Shown in pieces: positions 42,116 to 51,378 of a DNA stretch of 64,000 nt. The first letter of the stretch is position 1. Every line of letters starts with the position of its first letter. Origin of the DNA: CAWCGU01 sp963838095 (GTDB taxonomy: Bacteria > Actinomycetota > Thermoleophilia > Solirubrobacterales > 70-9); contig CAWIPO010000006.1 of the NCBI GenBank assembly GCA_963838095.1, positions 124,001 to 188,000 on the forward strand, in the 5' to 3' direction. A program made the position numbers and the translations under genes. Under the pieces are notes generated by a model. That model worked only from the letters and a program-made list of their open reading frames with translations, had not been told where the DNA came from and made no database searches.

Positions 42116-43906
42116 CTACTCGATCACGGCGAGGACATCGCCGCTCGCCACCGCGCCGCCCTCGGAGACTCGAAGGTCCTTGACCTTGCCGGCTCGATGG
42201 GCGGTGATCTCGTTCTCCATCTTCATCGCCTCGATCACGCACACCAGCGTGCCCTCCTCCACCTCCGCCCCCTTCTCGGTGGCGACCTTGAGCACGGTTC
42301 CCTGAAGCGGGGAGATCAGCTCCGCGCCGCCGGCTCCACCGCCGCCGGCCGCCGAGCGCTCCCGGCGGTGCGGGCGGGCCACGCCGGCCGAGTTGCCTGC
42401 GCCGCCCGGGAGTGCCGCCCCGATCACCTTCACGGCGTGCAGGCGGCCGTCGACCTCGACCTGATACTCGCGCTCGGTGAGCTCGATATCCCCCGCACCC
42501 TCGTCAGACCCTGACGCGCCCGGACGCGAAGCGGAGGACGCGTCAGGCGTTAATTCCTTCAGCCATTTGCGGTCCTCGATCAGGTCGCGGCAGGTCTCGC
42601 CTCTCTCCCACTGCTCGGTCGCGAGGATCGCCTTGTGAAACGGGATCAGCGTCGTCAGCGGCTCGATCTCGTACTCGTCCAGGGCGCGGAGCATGCGCGC
42701 GGTGGCGAGCTTGCGATCGCTGTCCCAGACGATCAGTTTCGCGACCATCGGGTCGTAGATCGGGGTCACCTCCCCGCCGGACTCGACGCCGGAGTCGACG
42801 CGAACGCCCGGTCCGGCGGGCTCGCGATAGGTGTCGACCGGGCCGGGGGCGGGTGCGAAGTTCTTGTGCGCGGCCTCGGCGTTTATCCGGCACTCGATCG
42901 CGTGGCCTCGCAGCTCGACGTCCTCCTGGCTCAGCGACAGCTCCTCGCCGGCGGCGATCCGGATCTGCTCCCGGACGATGTCGATCCCCGTGACCATCTC
43001 GGTCACGCAGTGCTCCACCTGGACGCGTGTGTTCATCTCCAGGAAGAAGTAGTCATCGCCCATCTGGAGGCCCTCGATCGTCCCCGCGGAGCGGTAGTCG
43101 ACGGCAGCGGCGGCGTCGGTGGCGATCTTGCCGATCCGCTCGCGCATCTCGGCGTCCACGTGGGGGGCCGGAGCCTCCTCGATCAGCTTCTGGTGGCGGC
43201 GCTGAAGCGAGCAGTCGCGCTCGCCGAGATGGATCACGTTGCCGTGCGAGTCGGCGAGCACCTGCACCTCGACGTGCCTCGGGTCCTCCAGGTAGCGCTC
43301 CAGGTACACGGTCGGGTCCGAGAAGAACTTCTCCCCCTCGCGCGCGGCGCCCTCGAAGGCCTCTTCGAGCTCCTCCGGCGTGCGGGCGACCCGGAAGCCC
43401 TTGCCGCCGCCGCCTCCCGCTGCCTTGCAGGCGATCGGATAGCCGATCTTCTCGGCCTCCTTAGCGGCATCGGCGAAAGAGGGCGAAGGAGAGGTGGCGC
43501 CGGGAACGATCGGCACGCCCGCCTTCGCCATCAGCTCGCGGGCGCGGGTCTTGGAGCCCATCGCCTCGATCGCACTCGCGGGAGGGCCGATGAAGACGAT
43601 TCCAGCCTTCTCGCAGGCTGACGCGAACGGCGCGTTCTCCGCCAGGAAGCCATATCCGGGGTGGATTGCCTGCGCGCCCGCCTCCGCCGCGACCTCGAGG
43701 ATCCTCTCCACCGCCAGGTAGCTCTGGGCCGGTGCCGCAGGACCCAGCAGGTATGCCTCGTCGGCCTCGCGGACATGAGGGGCGTCGCGGTCCGCCTCGG
43801 AGTACACGCCCACCGAGGCGATCCCCAGCTCCTGGAGGGCGCGCATGACGCGGATCGCGATCTCACCCCGATTCGCGACAAGGACCTTCTCGAACTCAGT
43901 GCTCAC
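42116..43906 (-). CDS. Acetyl/propionyl-CoA carboxylase alpha chain (biotin carboxylase + BCCP)
   Basis: 596 residues. Biotin carboxylase domain (about 1-450): VLVANRGEIAIRVMRAL, the ATP-grasp Gly-rich loop AAGGGGGKGFR, HVEVQVLADSHGNV, ERDCSLQRRHQK and EMNTRVQVEH. A disordered linker (about 455-520) leads to a biotinyl domain with the attachment Lys in EAMKMENE. It carboxylates its own biotin with bicarbonate and ATP; a separate carboxyltransferase, not in this window, would pass it to acetyl- or propionyl-CoA. GTG start. As in mycobacterial AccA3 both functions sit on one chain. Confidence 0.93.
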   Translation of the reverse strand: MSTEFEKVLVANRGEIAIRVMRALQELGIASVGVYSEADRDAPHVREADEAYLLGPAAPAQSYLAVERILEVAAEAGAQAIHPGYGFLAENAPFASACEKAGIVFIGPPASAIEAMGSKTRARELMAKAGVPIVPGATSPSPSFADAAKEAEKIGYPIACKAAGGGGGKGFRVARTPEELEEAFEGAAREGEKFFSDPTVYLERYLEDPRHVEVQVLADSHGNVIHLGERDCSLQRRHQKLIEEAPAPHVDAEMRERIGKIATDAAAAVDYRSAGTIEGLQMGDDYFFLEMNTRVQVEHCVTEMVTGIDIVREQIRIAAGEELSLSQEDVELRGHAIECRINAEAAHKNFAPAPGPVDTYREPAGPGVRVDSGVESGGEVTPIYDPMVAKLIVWDSDRKLATARMLRALDEYEIEPLTTLIPFHKAILATEQWERGETCRDLIEDRKWLKELTPDASSASRPGASGSDEGAGDIELTEREYQVEVDGRLHAVKVIGAALPGGAGNSAGVARPHRRERSAAGGGGAGGAELISPLQGTVLKVATEKGAEVEEGTLVCVIEAMKMENEITAHRAGKVKDLRVSEGGAVASGDVLAVIE

Positions 43907-43923
43907 GAGCGGGCCAGTATCGC

Positions 43924-45035
43924 CTATTCGCCGGGGAGGTCGACTACGACCGTGAACTTCTCGCCGATGTCGGCGATCCGGGTGCTGCTGGCGATCGCCA
44001 CCCCATCCACCTCCACCTCGGCCCCGGGGCCGGCGGAATCGAGCGCCGCGCAGACGTCGGCCATCGAGGTCACGGGATCCCCCTCGATCTCGGTGACCAT
44101 GTCGCCGGGGAAGATCTTCGCGTCGTCGGCCGCCGAGCCGCTCTCGGTCGCGAGCACGTACATGCCGTTGGGCAACTCCAGGTCCATGACGCGCTCCGCC
44201 ACTTCCGCCGCCGTCAGCCCCGCCGCCTCGAGCTTGTCGGCGAGGAAGAGCTGAAACTCCTGCTCGATGTCGACGGCGTCGAGTGGGCGCAGGTACCAGC
44301 CGACCCATAGCCGGTCCCCGCCCTCGAGCGCCTCGAGCAGCCCCCGCAGGCGCTGGCTCGGAATCGCATACGACGGTGTCGGCTGCGCCAGATCGCTGCT
44401 GACCAGCATCCCTGCCACCTGGCCGGCGTCGTCGAGCAGCGGGCCTCCGCTGAATCCGGGCTCGAGGGTCGCAGTGTCCTCGATCAAGCTCGGAAATGAG
44501 GGCAGATCCGGGGCGATGACTTGCGCGCTGAGCTCCGTGTCGGTGATCGTCCCTTCGCTGCGCTGCAAGGTTTCGCGATCGGCGCTCTGGAACTGGTTGC
44601 CGTAGCCGAGGGCGGTTACGGGCTGGCCGGGCTCGAGGGCACTCGAACTGCCCAGAGCCAGCGCCTCGAGGCCCGCGCGGGAGTCGCCGTCGCCTCCAAG
44701 CTCGAGCACGGCGACGTCCTCGCAGGGGGCGATCCCTGCGATCTCGGCGGGGATCGGTGTCGTGCCCGCCCCACCCTCGCGGTGATCCCCTCGACCGCTG
44801 CCACGTTCCAGGCCGTGGTCGCGATCAGGCCGCGGCCGAGGTCGTAGACGAATCCGCTGCCACCGACCGGGATCCCGAGCCGCTCGCCCCTGAGCGACAC
44901 CACGGCCTGCCTGGCCGCATGCGCGACGTCGGCTTGGTCGGGGGCGCTGGGGGTGGCGCCACCGTCGTTCCCGCCGCAGCCGGCCGCGACGACGGCCACG
45001 GCGACAGAGAACGAGAGCAGGAGTCGCGAGGTCAT
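43924..45035 (-). CDS. S1C (HtrA-like) lipoprotein with lost catalytic His, frameshifted
   Basis: About 370 residues after a one-base correction. The N terminus has a lipobox (VVAAGC). The protease core follows, but where the catalytic His should be (TNAHVV in relatives) the sequence is TTAWNV. Asp (EDVAVLEL) and Ser (EPGFSGGPLLDD) are kept. The frame breaks at a run of C at 44769-44772 on the plus strand; adding one base joins the two readings (RVGAGTTPIPAEI). A PDZ domain (about 280-360, GMYVLATESGSAADDAKIFPGDMVTEIEG) ends it. Probably a non-proteolytic or decaying paralogue of the next gene upstream. Confidence 0.75.
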
Positions 45036-45044
45036 CGGCCGGAG

Positions 45045-45050
45045 AGTCTA
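45045..45050 (-). promoter_or_regulatory. Candidate -10 box (TAGACT) of the second S1C gene
   Basis: TAGACT on the minus strand ends 9 bases before the ATG at 45035, downstream of the terminator that isolates this gene from its paralogue. Confidence 0.4.
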
Positions 45051-45070
45051 GGAGCGAGAAAGCGAGCGAC

Positions 45071-45106
45071 AAAAAGCGACCGGCCGCGCGGTGGCGGCCG
45101 GTCGCT
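45071..45106 (-). terminator. Intrinsic terminator of the first S1C gene
   Basis: Perfect 13-bp stem AGCGACCGGCCGC / GCGGCCGGTCGCT (45075-45087 and 45094-45106) with a 6-base loop, followed on the minus strand by TTTTT. A second inverted repeat (GGCGCC twice) lies just before it. Confidence 0.85.
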
Positions 45107-45146
45107 CGAGTCTGTCGCCGGCGCCCACGAGGGGGCGCCGGAGCGG

Positions 45147-46319
45147 TTACGGAGTCGCCGTGGTCGTCGTCCCCGTAGTAGTCGTCCCGGTCGTCGTCTC
45201 AGCCGGCGTCGTCGTGTCCGTCATCGCGACCTGATCCTGCGGGATCGTGATGTCGAGCTCGACCGAGGGCTGGAACTCGTTGTCGATCAGGTAGGTCTCC
45301 TCGATCGTGAACGTGTCACCCGGGGTGAACCCCTGGAGGATCTTGCAGACCTGCGGCACGTTCTTGACCTTCGTGCCGTTGATCGTGAAGATCCCGTCTC
45401 CGGGGGTGACCGCGGCGGGGTCTCCGCTGCTGGCGAGCACGGCGTCGTCTGCCGGCGTGTTCGGGGACACACCGGTGACCATCACGGTGCCCGACCAGTC
45501 GAGCCCTGTCTCGTCGGTGATCGACTGAGCCGTGGCTCCGTCGCCCGCGAGCAGGCTCCAGCCGAGGTTGACCTGGTCGTTGCCGGCCTCCAGCGTCGGA
45601 AGCAGCGACTTCACCTGATCGACCGAGATCGCGTAGTACTGGTCCGTGTCGGAGGCCAGGGTGTTGAGCCCGACGACGAGACCCTGCTCGTCGAGCAGCG
45701 GGCCTCCCGAGTGGCCGGGGTTCAACGTCGCGGAGTGCTCGATCAGCGCCGGATAGGTGGGGAGGTCGGGGCTGACCTGTGTTCCCTGCACGTCGGCGTT
45801 CACGACCGTCCCCTGCGGGGATGTCACCGAGGCGGTGCCGCTTCGCTCAACGCTCGAGGGAAATCCCATCGCGATCACCGGATCGGCAACCGCGACGCCG
45901 CCCGACTCGCCCAGCGACATCGTCGCGACCTCCGCAGGCGGGTTCACCATCTCGAGCACGGCGACGTCCTGGCAGGGGGCGCTTCCGAGCACCCGCAGGC
46001 TCGACTTCGTGCCGTCGGAGAACTCGGCCGTCAGCCCCGTCTGGCCCTCGATCACGTGCGCGTTGCTGAGGATCCGGGTCGCACCGTCGTCGGCCTTGTA
46101 GACGACGCCGGTGCCGCTGAACTTGGTGTCTCCGTAAAGGAGCTGCTGCGACTCGTCGGTTCGGCCGCTGATCCTGACCACCGCAGGCGTCGCCTGTTCG
46201 ATGATCTGCTGCTGGGTCAGCGCGGTGCTGGTGGTGGTCTCATCGTCGCCGCCACAGGCCGCGATCAGGACGCCACCGGCAAGGGCCCCAACGAGGGCCG
46301 CGATTCTGCTGCTTTTCAT
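45147..46319 (-). CDS. S1C (HtrA-like) serine protease lipoprotein with PDZ domain
   Basis: 390 residues from the ATG with GGAGG 5 bases upstream. Lipobox GVLIAAC, so anchored outside the membrane. Catalytic triad present: His in LSNAHVIEG, Asp in QDVAVLEM, Ser in NPGHSGGPLLD. A PDZ domain (about 255-340, VMVTGVSPNTPADDAVLASSGDPAAVTPGDGIFTING) and a Thr-rich low-complexity tail follow. Expected role: quality control of exported proteins. It is single-gene: terminator behind it, purA stop 174 bases before it. Confidence 0.87.
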   Translation of the reverse strand: MKSSRIAALVGALAGGVLIAACGGDDETTTSTALTQQQIIEQATPAVVRISGRTDESQQLLYGDTKFSGTGVVYKADDGATRILSNAHVIEGQTGLTAEFSDGTKSSLRVLGSAPCQDVAVLEMVNPPAEVATMSLGESGGVAVADPVIAMGFPSSVERSGTASVTSPQGTVVNADVQGTQVSPDLPTYPALIEHSATLNPGHSGGPLLDEQGLVVGLNTLASDTDQYYAISVDQVKSLLPTLEAGNDQVNLGWSLLAGDGATAQSITDETGLDWSGTVMVTGVSPNTPADDAVLASSGDPAAVTPGDGIFTINGTKVKNVPQVCKILQGFTPGDTFTIEETYLIDNEFQPSVELDITIPQDQVAMTDTTTPAETTTGTTTTGTTTTATP

Positions 46320-46493
46320 CAATCCTCCAATACGGCTCGATCCCCACCGCGTCGCGGCGGTATGACTTCCCCCAGGGCAGACGGCCCGGGACTTGTCTCT
46401 ACTCCGGCTTGTACAACGGCCTGCCGGACGCCCTTCCTTGGGGCGCAAGATATCCGACTCGGACGGACGGTGCTCGTTACACCGGGAGCGGCG

Positions 46494-47828
46494 CTAGGCG
46501 GCCCGCAGGCCGGTCCCCGCCTTTTCGCCCATCCAGACCACCTCGTCGCGCGCGGGCCCGACGCCGACGAGCTGAATCGGCACGCCTGCCAGCTCGGAGA
46601 TTGCGTGCAGATAGTCACGAGCTTCGCGCGGAAGATCCGACCGAGCGCGGCAACCGCCAATCTCAGCCTCGAATCCGGGCAGCTCCTCGTAGTCGGCCTC
46701 GGCGGTGTGCAGGATCGACTGGTGGTAGGGAAACTCGTCGAAGACAGCTCCCTCGGGGTGGCGGTAGCGAACCGCGATCTTCAGCGGATCAATGCCGGAG
46801 AGCACGTCCAGCTTCGTGACCGCAAGCGCATCCATGCCGTTCAGCCGCACCGCGTAGCGCAGGGCGACGGCATCGAGCCAGCCGCAGCGGCGAGCGCGAC
46901 CCGTGGTGGTCCCGAACTCGTGCCCGCGGGCCTGCATCCGCTCGCCGACTTCGTCGTCGAGCTCGGTCGGGAACGGGCCGGCGCCGACCCGGGTCGAGTA
47001 AGCCTTCGCGACCCCCCAAACCTCGTCGATGTCGCTGGGGCCGACCCCAGCTCCGACGCAGGCGGCGCCCGCGATCGGGTTGGATGAGGTGACGAAGGGA
47101 TAGGTCCCGTGATCGAGGTCGAGCAGGGTGGCCTGGGCGCCCTCGAAGACAACCGTCCGCCCGGCGTCGAGCGAGTTCCAGCACAGGCGCGCGGTGTCGG
47201 CTATGTGCGGCTCGAGCCGGTGGCCATAGGCGACGTACTCCTCGGTGATCGCGTGCAGGTCGATCGCATCGAGGTCGAATTCCGGGTGCTTCTCGAGTTG
47301 CTTCTCGATCGCCCGTAGTGCGTGCTGCTTGGGCGTCAGCGCCGCCAGGATCTTCTTTCGCAGGATCTTCGGGTCGAGCAGGTCCTGGACCCTGATCCCG
47401 AGCCGGGCCGCCTTGTCCTGGTAGCAGGGGCCGATCCCGCGCCTAGTGGTCCCGATCGAGAGCTTCCCGAGCTTCAGCTCGCCCCCCGTGTCGAGGAGCA
47501 CGTGGTAGGGCATGATCAGGTGCGCGTTCGCCGACAGCTTCAACCCGCTGACGTCGATCCGCCGCCGCTTCAGGGCCTCGATCTCGTCGCAAAGCACGCC
47601 GGGGTCGACCACCACCCCGTTGCCGATCACGCAGGTCTTCCCCGGATAGAGGATTCCCGACGGGATCAGGTGGAACTTGAACTCCTCCCCGTCACGGACG
47701 ATCGTGTGGCCGGCGTTGTTGCCGCCCTGAAAGCGCACGACCATGTCGGCCCGCTCGGCGAGCAGGTCGACGATCTTTCCCTTCCCCTCGTCGCCCCACT
47801 GGGCGCCGATGATGACGTGTCCTGGCAT
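46494..47828 (-). CDS. purA: Adenylosuccinate synthase
   Basis: 444 residues, normal length. Joins IMP and aspartate using GTP on the way to AMP. Visible: GAQWGDEGKGKIVD at the N terminus, GGNNAGHT, GTTRRGIGPCYQDK, EGAQATLLDLDHGTYPFVTSSNP and TGRARRCGWLD. ATG start 9 bases after CATAAT, so it has its own promoter despite following the DnaC-like gene closely. Confidence 0.95.
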   Translation of the reverse strand: MPGHVIIGAQWGDEGKGKIVDLLAERADMVVRFQGGNNAGHTIVRDGEEFKFHLIPSGILYPGKTCVIGNGVVVDPGVLCDEIEALKRRRIDVSGLKLSANAHLIMPYHVLLDTGGELKLGKLSIGTTRRGIGPCYQDKAARLGIRVQDLLDPKILRKKILAALTPKQHALRAIEKQLEKHPEFDLDAIDLHAITEEYVAYGHRLEPHIADTARLCWNSLDAGRTVVFEGAQATLLDLDHGTYPFVTSSNPIAGAACVGAGVGPSDIDEVWGVAKAYSTRVGAGPFPTELDDEVGERMQARGHEFGTTTGRARRCGWLDAVALRYAVRLNGMDALAVTKLDVLSGIDPLKIAVRYRHPEGAVFDEFPYHQSILHTAEADYEELPGFEAEIGGCRARSDLPREARDYLHAISELAGVPIQLVGVGPARDEVVWMGEKAGTGLRAA

Positions 47829-47837
47829 AGCGCGGAG

Positions 47838-47843
47838 ATTATG
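47838..47843 (-). promoter_or_regulatory. Candidate -10 box (CATAAT) of purA
   Basis: CATAAT on the minus strand, one base from the TATAAT consensus, ends 9 bases before the purA ATG. It implies a leader of only 2-3 bases. Confidence 0.45.
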
Positions 47844-47858
47844 AGGGACCGGGGGACG

Positions 47859-48587
47859 CTACTGAGCGATGCCGACCCGGTAGCGCATGTCTTCCCCGAA
47901 TAGCGGCAGCGGGTCGCCGCAGATCTCGACGAGCCGCGAAACCGTGCGCGGGCCGATCTGCTCCTCCAGCGCCGACTGGTCGAGATTCGTGGTCACGAGG
48001 ACCGCGCGCTGGGACTCGTAGCGCTCGTTGACGATCGCGTAGAGCTGCTCGAGCACCCAGTCGGAGCGCTTCTCGGCGCCGAGGTCGTCGATGTGAAGCA
48101 GATCGACGCTGACCAGGCGCTCGAAGAACTCGAGATAGGAGTCCCCGCCCGTGTCGGCGTCGTAGGTACGCCGAATCCGCGCCAGAAGACGCGGCAGCGA
48201 ATAGATCGCGACCGTGCGACCCGCTTCGAGCGCGTGGCGGGAGACGAGCATCGCGAGGCTCGTCTTGCCGGTGCCGACATCGCCCATCAGCCACAGGCCG
48301 CGGCCTTCGCGGAGCCTGTGGTCGACGTCCTCGACGTACGCGCGGATCTCGTCCACGACCGGGGCGGTCGCGGGTGCGCGGGCGAGGTCCGATACCGGCG
48401 GCCGCTCGAAGCTGACGCCGCGGTACTTGGCGGGGATCACGGAGTTAATGCCGTGCGAGCGGCTGCGCGAGATCAGCTGTTCGCGGCAGTCACAGGCACG
48501 CGCGACGTTCCCCTCCTCGTACACCCAGCCGCTGCCGTCGCAGACCCCTAGCGGGCAGTTTCGGGGTAGGGCCGCGACCTCTCCCAC
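47859..48587 (-). CDS. DnaC/DnaI-like ATPase, probable helicase loader
   Basis: 242 residues. An N-terminal Cys cluster (RNCPLGVCDGSGWV and ARACDCREQ) resembles the zinc-binding N terminus of helicase loaders, followed by an AAA+ core: Walker A GDVGTGKTSLAML, Walker B LLHIDDLGAEK, sensor VTTNLD and the arginine-finger region RTVSRLVEICG. It lies 6 bases after dnaB, which fits a loader for the replicative helicase; IstB-type transposition ATPases are similar, but no transposase is near. Confidence 0.85.
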   Translation of the reverse strand: MGEVAALPRNCPLGVCDGSGWVYEEGNVARACDCREQLISRSRSHGINSVIPAKYRGVSFERPPVSDLARAPATAPVVDEIRAYVEDVDHRLREGRGLWLMGDVGTGKTSLAMLVSRHALEAGRTVAIYSLPRLLARIRRTYDADTGGDSYLEFFERLVSVDLLHIDDLGAEKRSDWVLEQLYAIVNERYESQRAVLVTTNLDQSALEEQIGPRTVSRLVEICGDPLPLFGEDMRYRVGIAQ

Positions 48588-48593
48588 GGGCGG

Positions 48594-50051
48594 CTAGAGC
48601 TCCTCGGCCACGTCGGTCGAGAGCGGTTCCTCGCCCGGGTGCGGAACCGTGTGCCGGTCACGGTCGCGCTTGGAGAGGTTCATGAACGACGCGAACTCCT
48701 CCCGAAACACGAGTTCGACCTTGCCGACCGGGCCGTTGCGGTTCTTGCGCACAAGGATCTCGGCGATTCCCCGGTCCTCGCTTTCGGGGTTGTAGTACTC
48801 GTCGCGGTAGATGAACGCGACCACGTCGGAATCGGCCTCGATCTGGCCGCTCTCACGGAGGTCGGAGAGGATCGGGCGCTTGTGGTCACCTTGGCGCTGC
48901 TCGGGGGCTCGCGAGAGCTGCGAAAGGCCGATCACGGGCACATCGAGCTCCCTCGCGAGGATCTTCAGCCCTCGGCTGATCTGGCTCACCTGCTCGACCC
49001 GGCTCGCGCGCTCCTCGCTCGGGCGCATTAGCTGGATGTAGTCGATGATGATCAGCCCCAGCCCCTTGGATCCGTTGGAGCGCTCCTTGGCATGCAGCCG
49101 CCGCGCCTTCGCCCGCAGGTCGAGCAGGCCGAGATCGGAGGAATCGTCGATCCAGAGTGGCGCGTTCTCGAAAGCATTCCCCGCCGCCAGCACCCGCGGC
49201 CAATCGCTCTTCACCTGCGCCTTGCGCAGCTTGTCGCTCGGGACCTTGGAGTGGAACGCAATCAGCCGCTGCGCAAGCTCCATCTGCGCCATCTCGAGCG
49301 AGAAGAAGGCGACGGGCTGCCCGAGCCCACGGGCGACGTGGTCGGCGATGTTGAGGACGAGGCCCGATTTCCCCATCGCCGGTCTTGCTGCAATCACAAC
49401 CAGGTTTCCCGGCTGGAAGCCGCCGGTGAGCGCGTCGAGGTCGGCGAAGCCCGACGGGGTCCCGGTTGCGTCCATTGCCCCTGAGGCGATCTTGTCGAGA
49501 CGGTCGACCTCGCGGTCGATCACGTCGCTGAGCGCCTCGAAGTCTCCCGCGTGCTCGGCGTGGGCGACGTCGAAGAGCAGCCGCTCGGCGCTTTCGACGA
49601 GGTTCTGGGGCTCGCCCTCCCTTTCGTGAACCGACTGCTGGATCCGCTGGGCCGCTTCGAGCAGCCGGCGAAGGAGCGCGTTCTGCTTCACGATCTTCGC
49701 GTAGTGGACTGCGTTGCCGGGGGCGGGCGTGGTCGATGCGAGCGCCCACACCTCCTCCTTGCCCCCTGCTTCCTCGAGCCTTCCCTGCTGGACCAGCAGC
49801 TCGGTCACCGTCAGCGAGTCGACCGCTTCGTCGCGCCCGTACAGCTCCTTGATCGCCCTGAAGACGGTGCGGTGGCGGTCGCGGTAGAAGTCGTCGCCCT
49901 CGAGCCGGATGTCGGCGAAGATCGGGTCGAAGGTGAGCGCCGAGACCATCATCCCGCCGAGCACGGCCTCCTCCGCCTCGAGGTTCTGAGGCGGGACGTG
50001 CGGCTGTCCGTTGGTCGCGGCCATCTGGATCGTTTTCGCCCGGGTTCTCAC
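48594..50051 (-). CDS. dnaB: Replicative DNA helicase
   Basis: 485 residues (GTG at 50051) or 476 from ATG at 50024. N-terminal domain PPQNLEAEEAVLGGMM, then a RecA-like ATPase: Walker A AARPAMGKSGLVLNIA, Walker B GLIIIDYIQLM, and ESGQIEADSDVVAFIYRDEYY. No intein interrupts it, although DnaB often carries one. Unwinds DNA ahead of the fork. Directly followed by the DnaC-like gene; rplI, rpsR, ssb and rpsF lie upstream in the familiar order. Confidence 0.94.
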   Translation of the reverse strand: MRTRAKTIQMAATNGQPHVPPQNLEAEEAVLGGMMVSALTFDPIFADIRLEGDDFYRDRHRTVFRAIKELYGRDEAVDSLTVTELLVQQGRLEEAGGKEEVWALASTTPAPGNAVHYAKIVKQNALLRRLLEAAQRIQQSVHEREGEPQNLVESAERLLFDVAHAEHAGDFEALSDVIDREVDRLDKIASGAMDATGTPSGFADLDALTGGFQPGNLVVIAARPAMGKSGLVLNIADHVARGLGQPVAFFSLEMAQMELAQRLIAFHSKVPSDKLRKAQVKSDWPRVLAAGNAFENAPLWIDDSSDLGLLDLRAKARRLHAKERSNGSKGLGLIIIDYIQLMRPSEERASRVEQVSQISRGLKILARELDVPVIGLSQLSRAPEQRQGDHKRPILSDLRESGQIEADSDVVAFIYRDEYYNPESEDRGIAEILVRKNRNGPVGKVELVFREEFASFMNLSKRDRDRHTVPHPGEEPLSTDVAEEL

Positions 50052-50200
50052 TGCGTAAAGCCCTCACCCCTGAGGATCGACCCCGGACCGGCGGAACAAA
50101 GCACACGTGCGTGACAGGCGCAGGGCGGATTCCGGCACTTTGCGGCCACGCGTTCGCGGCGCCAGATCGCGAGGGCCGCAAGCTGCGGGTTCATCGCTCC

Positions 50201-50230
50201 TGGACGAGCCAGGCCCGATCGGCGTACGAT
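50201..50230 (+). promoter_or_regulatory. Sigma-A-like promoter of the ABM-like gene
   Basis: TGGACG (50201-50206), 18 bases, TACGAT (50225-50230). The predicted start near 50237 leaves a 34-base leader holding GGAGGAGG at about 50256-50264, so unlike many genes here this one has a classical leader. Confidence 0.5.
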
Positions 50231-50270
50231 CGCGCCCGACCGTTTCAGCCACCGACGGAGGAGGATTGCC

Positions 50271-50555
50271 TTGTTCGTACGCGTCGTCAGATTCACCGAT
50301 GTGAACCCCGAGAAGATCGCGGAGCTGAACTCGAGGGTCGAGAGCTCGGACGGACCGCCGGAGGGCGTGCCGATGACCGCGCTCAAGGTGCTCGTCGACC
50401 CCGACCAGGGGACCGCCGTCGTGCTTCAGTACTTCGACTCCGCCGAGGACATGCGCGCCGGGGGTGAGGTGATGAGCGCAATGGACTCCGGTGACACGCC
50501 GGGCACTCGCGCGTCCGTCGACATGACAGAGCTGAAGATGGAGATGAACGCTTGA
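50271..50555 (+). CDS. Small protein of the ABM/Dabb (ferredoxin-like) type
   Basis: 94 residues, TTG start after a strong GGAGGAGG. The pattern FVRVVRFTDVNPEKIAELNSRV then ALKVLVDPDQGTAVVLQYFDSAEDMRAGGEVM looks like a dimeric alpha-beta barrel of the antibiotic-biosynthesis-monooxygenase or stress-responsive type. Enzyme activity cannot be told. It is the only plus-strand gene inside a long minus-strand stretch. Confidence 0.68.
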   Translation: MFVRVVRFTDVNPEKIAELNSRVESSDGPPEGVPMTALKVLVDPDQGTAVVLQYFDSAEDMRAGGEVMSAMDSGDTPGTRASVDMTELKMEMNA

Positions 50556-50601
50556 TCGGGTAGGCGAGAGTTTCCCGCCAATCGTCGTCTGAGGCCGAGG
50601 G

Positions 50602-51054
50602 CTAGCGCTGCTCGGCGACGATCGTCTTCACGCGCGCCGTTGAGTCGGTGCCGACCTCGACCTCGACCATGTAGGTGCCGACCTCGTGGATCGGCTGCTC
50701 GAGGCGGATCTTCTTGCGGTCCACCTTCAGGCCGCGGGCCTCTGCGATCGCATCGGCGATCTCCTTGCTCGTCACCGAGCCGTAGAGCTTTCCGTCCTCG
50801 CCTGCCCGGTGGGAGATCGTGAGCACGGTCTTCGACAGCAGCGCCGCGGTCTCCCCGGCGCGCTCGGAAGCCTCACGAGCCGCCGTCTCGGCCGCCTCTC
50901 GCCGCCGCTGTGCCTCTTCCAGGGCACCCTCGGTGGCGGGCTGGGCGAGCTTGCGCGGGATCAGGTAGTTGCGCAGGTAGCCGGGGGAGACGTCGACGGC
51001 GGTGCCGGCTTCGCCGAGGGCCTCCACGTCCTTGAGCAGGATCGCCTGGGTCAT
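50602..51054 (-). CDS. rplI: Ribosomal protein L9
   Basis: 150 residues. N-terminal RNA-binding domain ILLKDVEALGEAGTAVDVSPGYLRNYLIPRKLA, the long connecting helix (about 45-75) and the C-terminal domain LYGSVTSKEIADAI. Large-subunit protein. Starts 10 bases after rpsR. Confidence 0.95.
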   Translation of the reverse strand: MTQAILLKDVEALGEAGTAVDVSPGYLRNYLIPRKLAQPATEGALEEAQRRREAAETAAREASERAGETAALLSKTVLTISHRAGEDGKLYGSVTSKEIADAIAEARGLKVDRKKIRLEQPIHEVGTYMVEVEVGTDSTARVKTIVAEQR

Positions 51055-51064
51055 CTGATTCGGT

Positions 51065-51325
51065 CTAGCGCTCGCCCACGTACGGCAGCAGGGCGAGCTC
51101 CCGGGCGCGCCTGACGGCGAGCGCGAGCTGCTTCTGATGCGATCGCGAAAGGCCGGTTACGCGCCGCGAGCGGAGCTTGCCGCGGTCGGAGATGAAGCGG
51201 CGCAGCGTGCCCAGATCCTTGTAGTCGATGCGCTCGACGTTGATCCGTGTGTACTTGCGCGGGCGGAAGCGGTCGCGGGGGCCGCGACGCCGGGGGGCGG
51301 GTGTGGTCGCACGCTTTCGCGCCAT
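51065..51325 (-). CDS. rpsR: Ribosomal protein S18
   Basis: 86 residues from ATG. Signature YKDLGTLRRFISDRGKLRSRRVTGLSRSHQKQLALAVRRARELALLPY with a basic N-terminal tail (RKRATTPAPRRRGPRDR). Binds S6 on the small subunit. TATCAT lies 12 bases before the ATG, so it may have its own promoter because the gene between it and ssb is unrelated. Confidence 0.94.
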   Translation of the reverse strand: MARKRATTPAPRRRGPRDRFRPRKYTRINVERIDYKDLGTLRRFISDRGKLRSRRVTGLSRSHQKQLALAVRRARELALLPYVGER

Positions 51326-51378
51326 CGGAGGGCCGGAATGATAGCCACGCCCCTCTTGCTCGCTGCCCGGGCGACAAC

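Noticed and set aside
21448..44772. Programmed ribosomal frameshifting at the five frame breaks
   Set aside because: Sites differ in sequence and direction, have no slippery heptamer, stop codon or downstream structure in common.
47859..48587. IstB-type transposition helper
   Set aside because: No transposase or inverted repeats are near and the gene sits directly behind dnaB with a loader-like Cys cluster.
48594..50051. Intein in dnaB
   Set aside because: The helicase motifs are contiguous at normal spacing and the length is normal.
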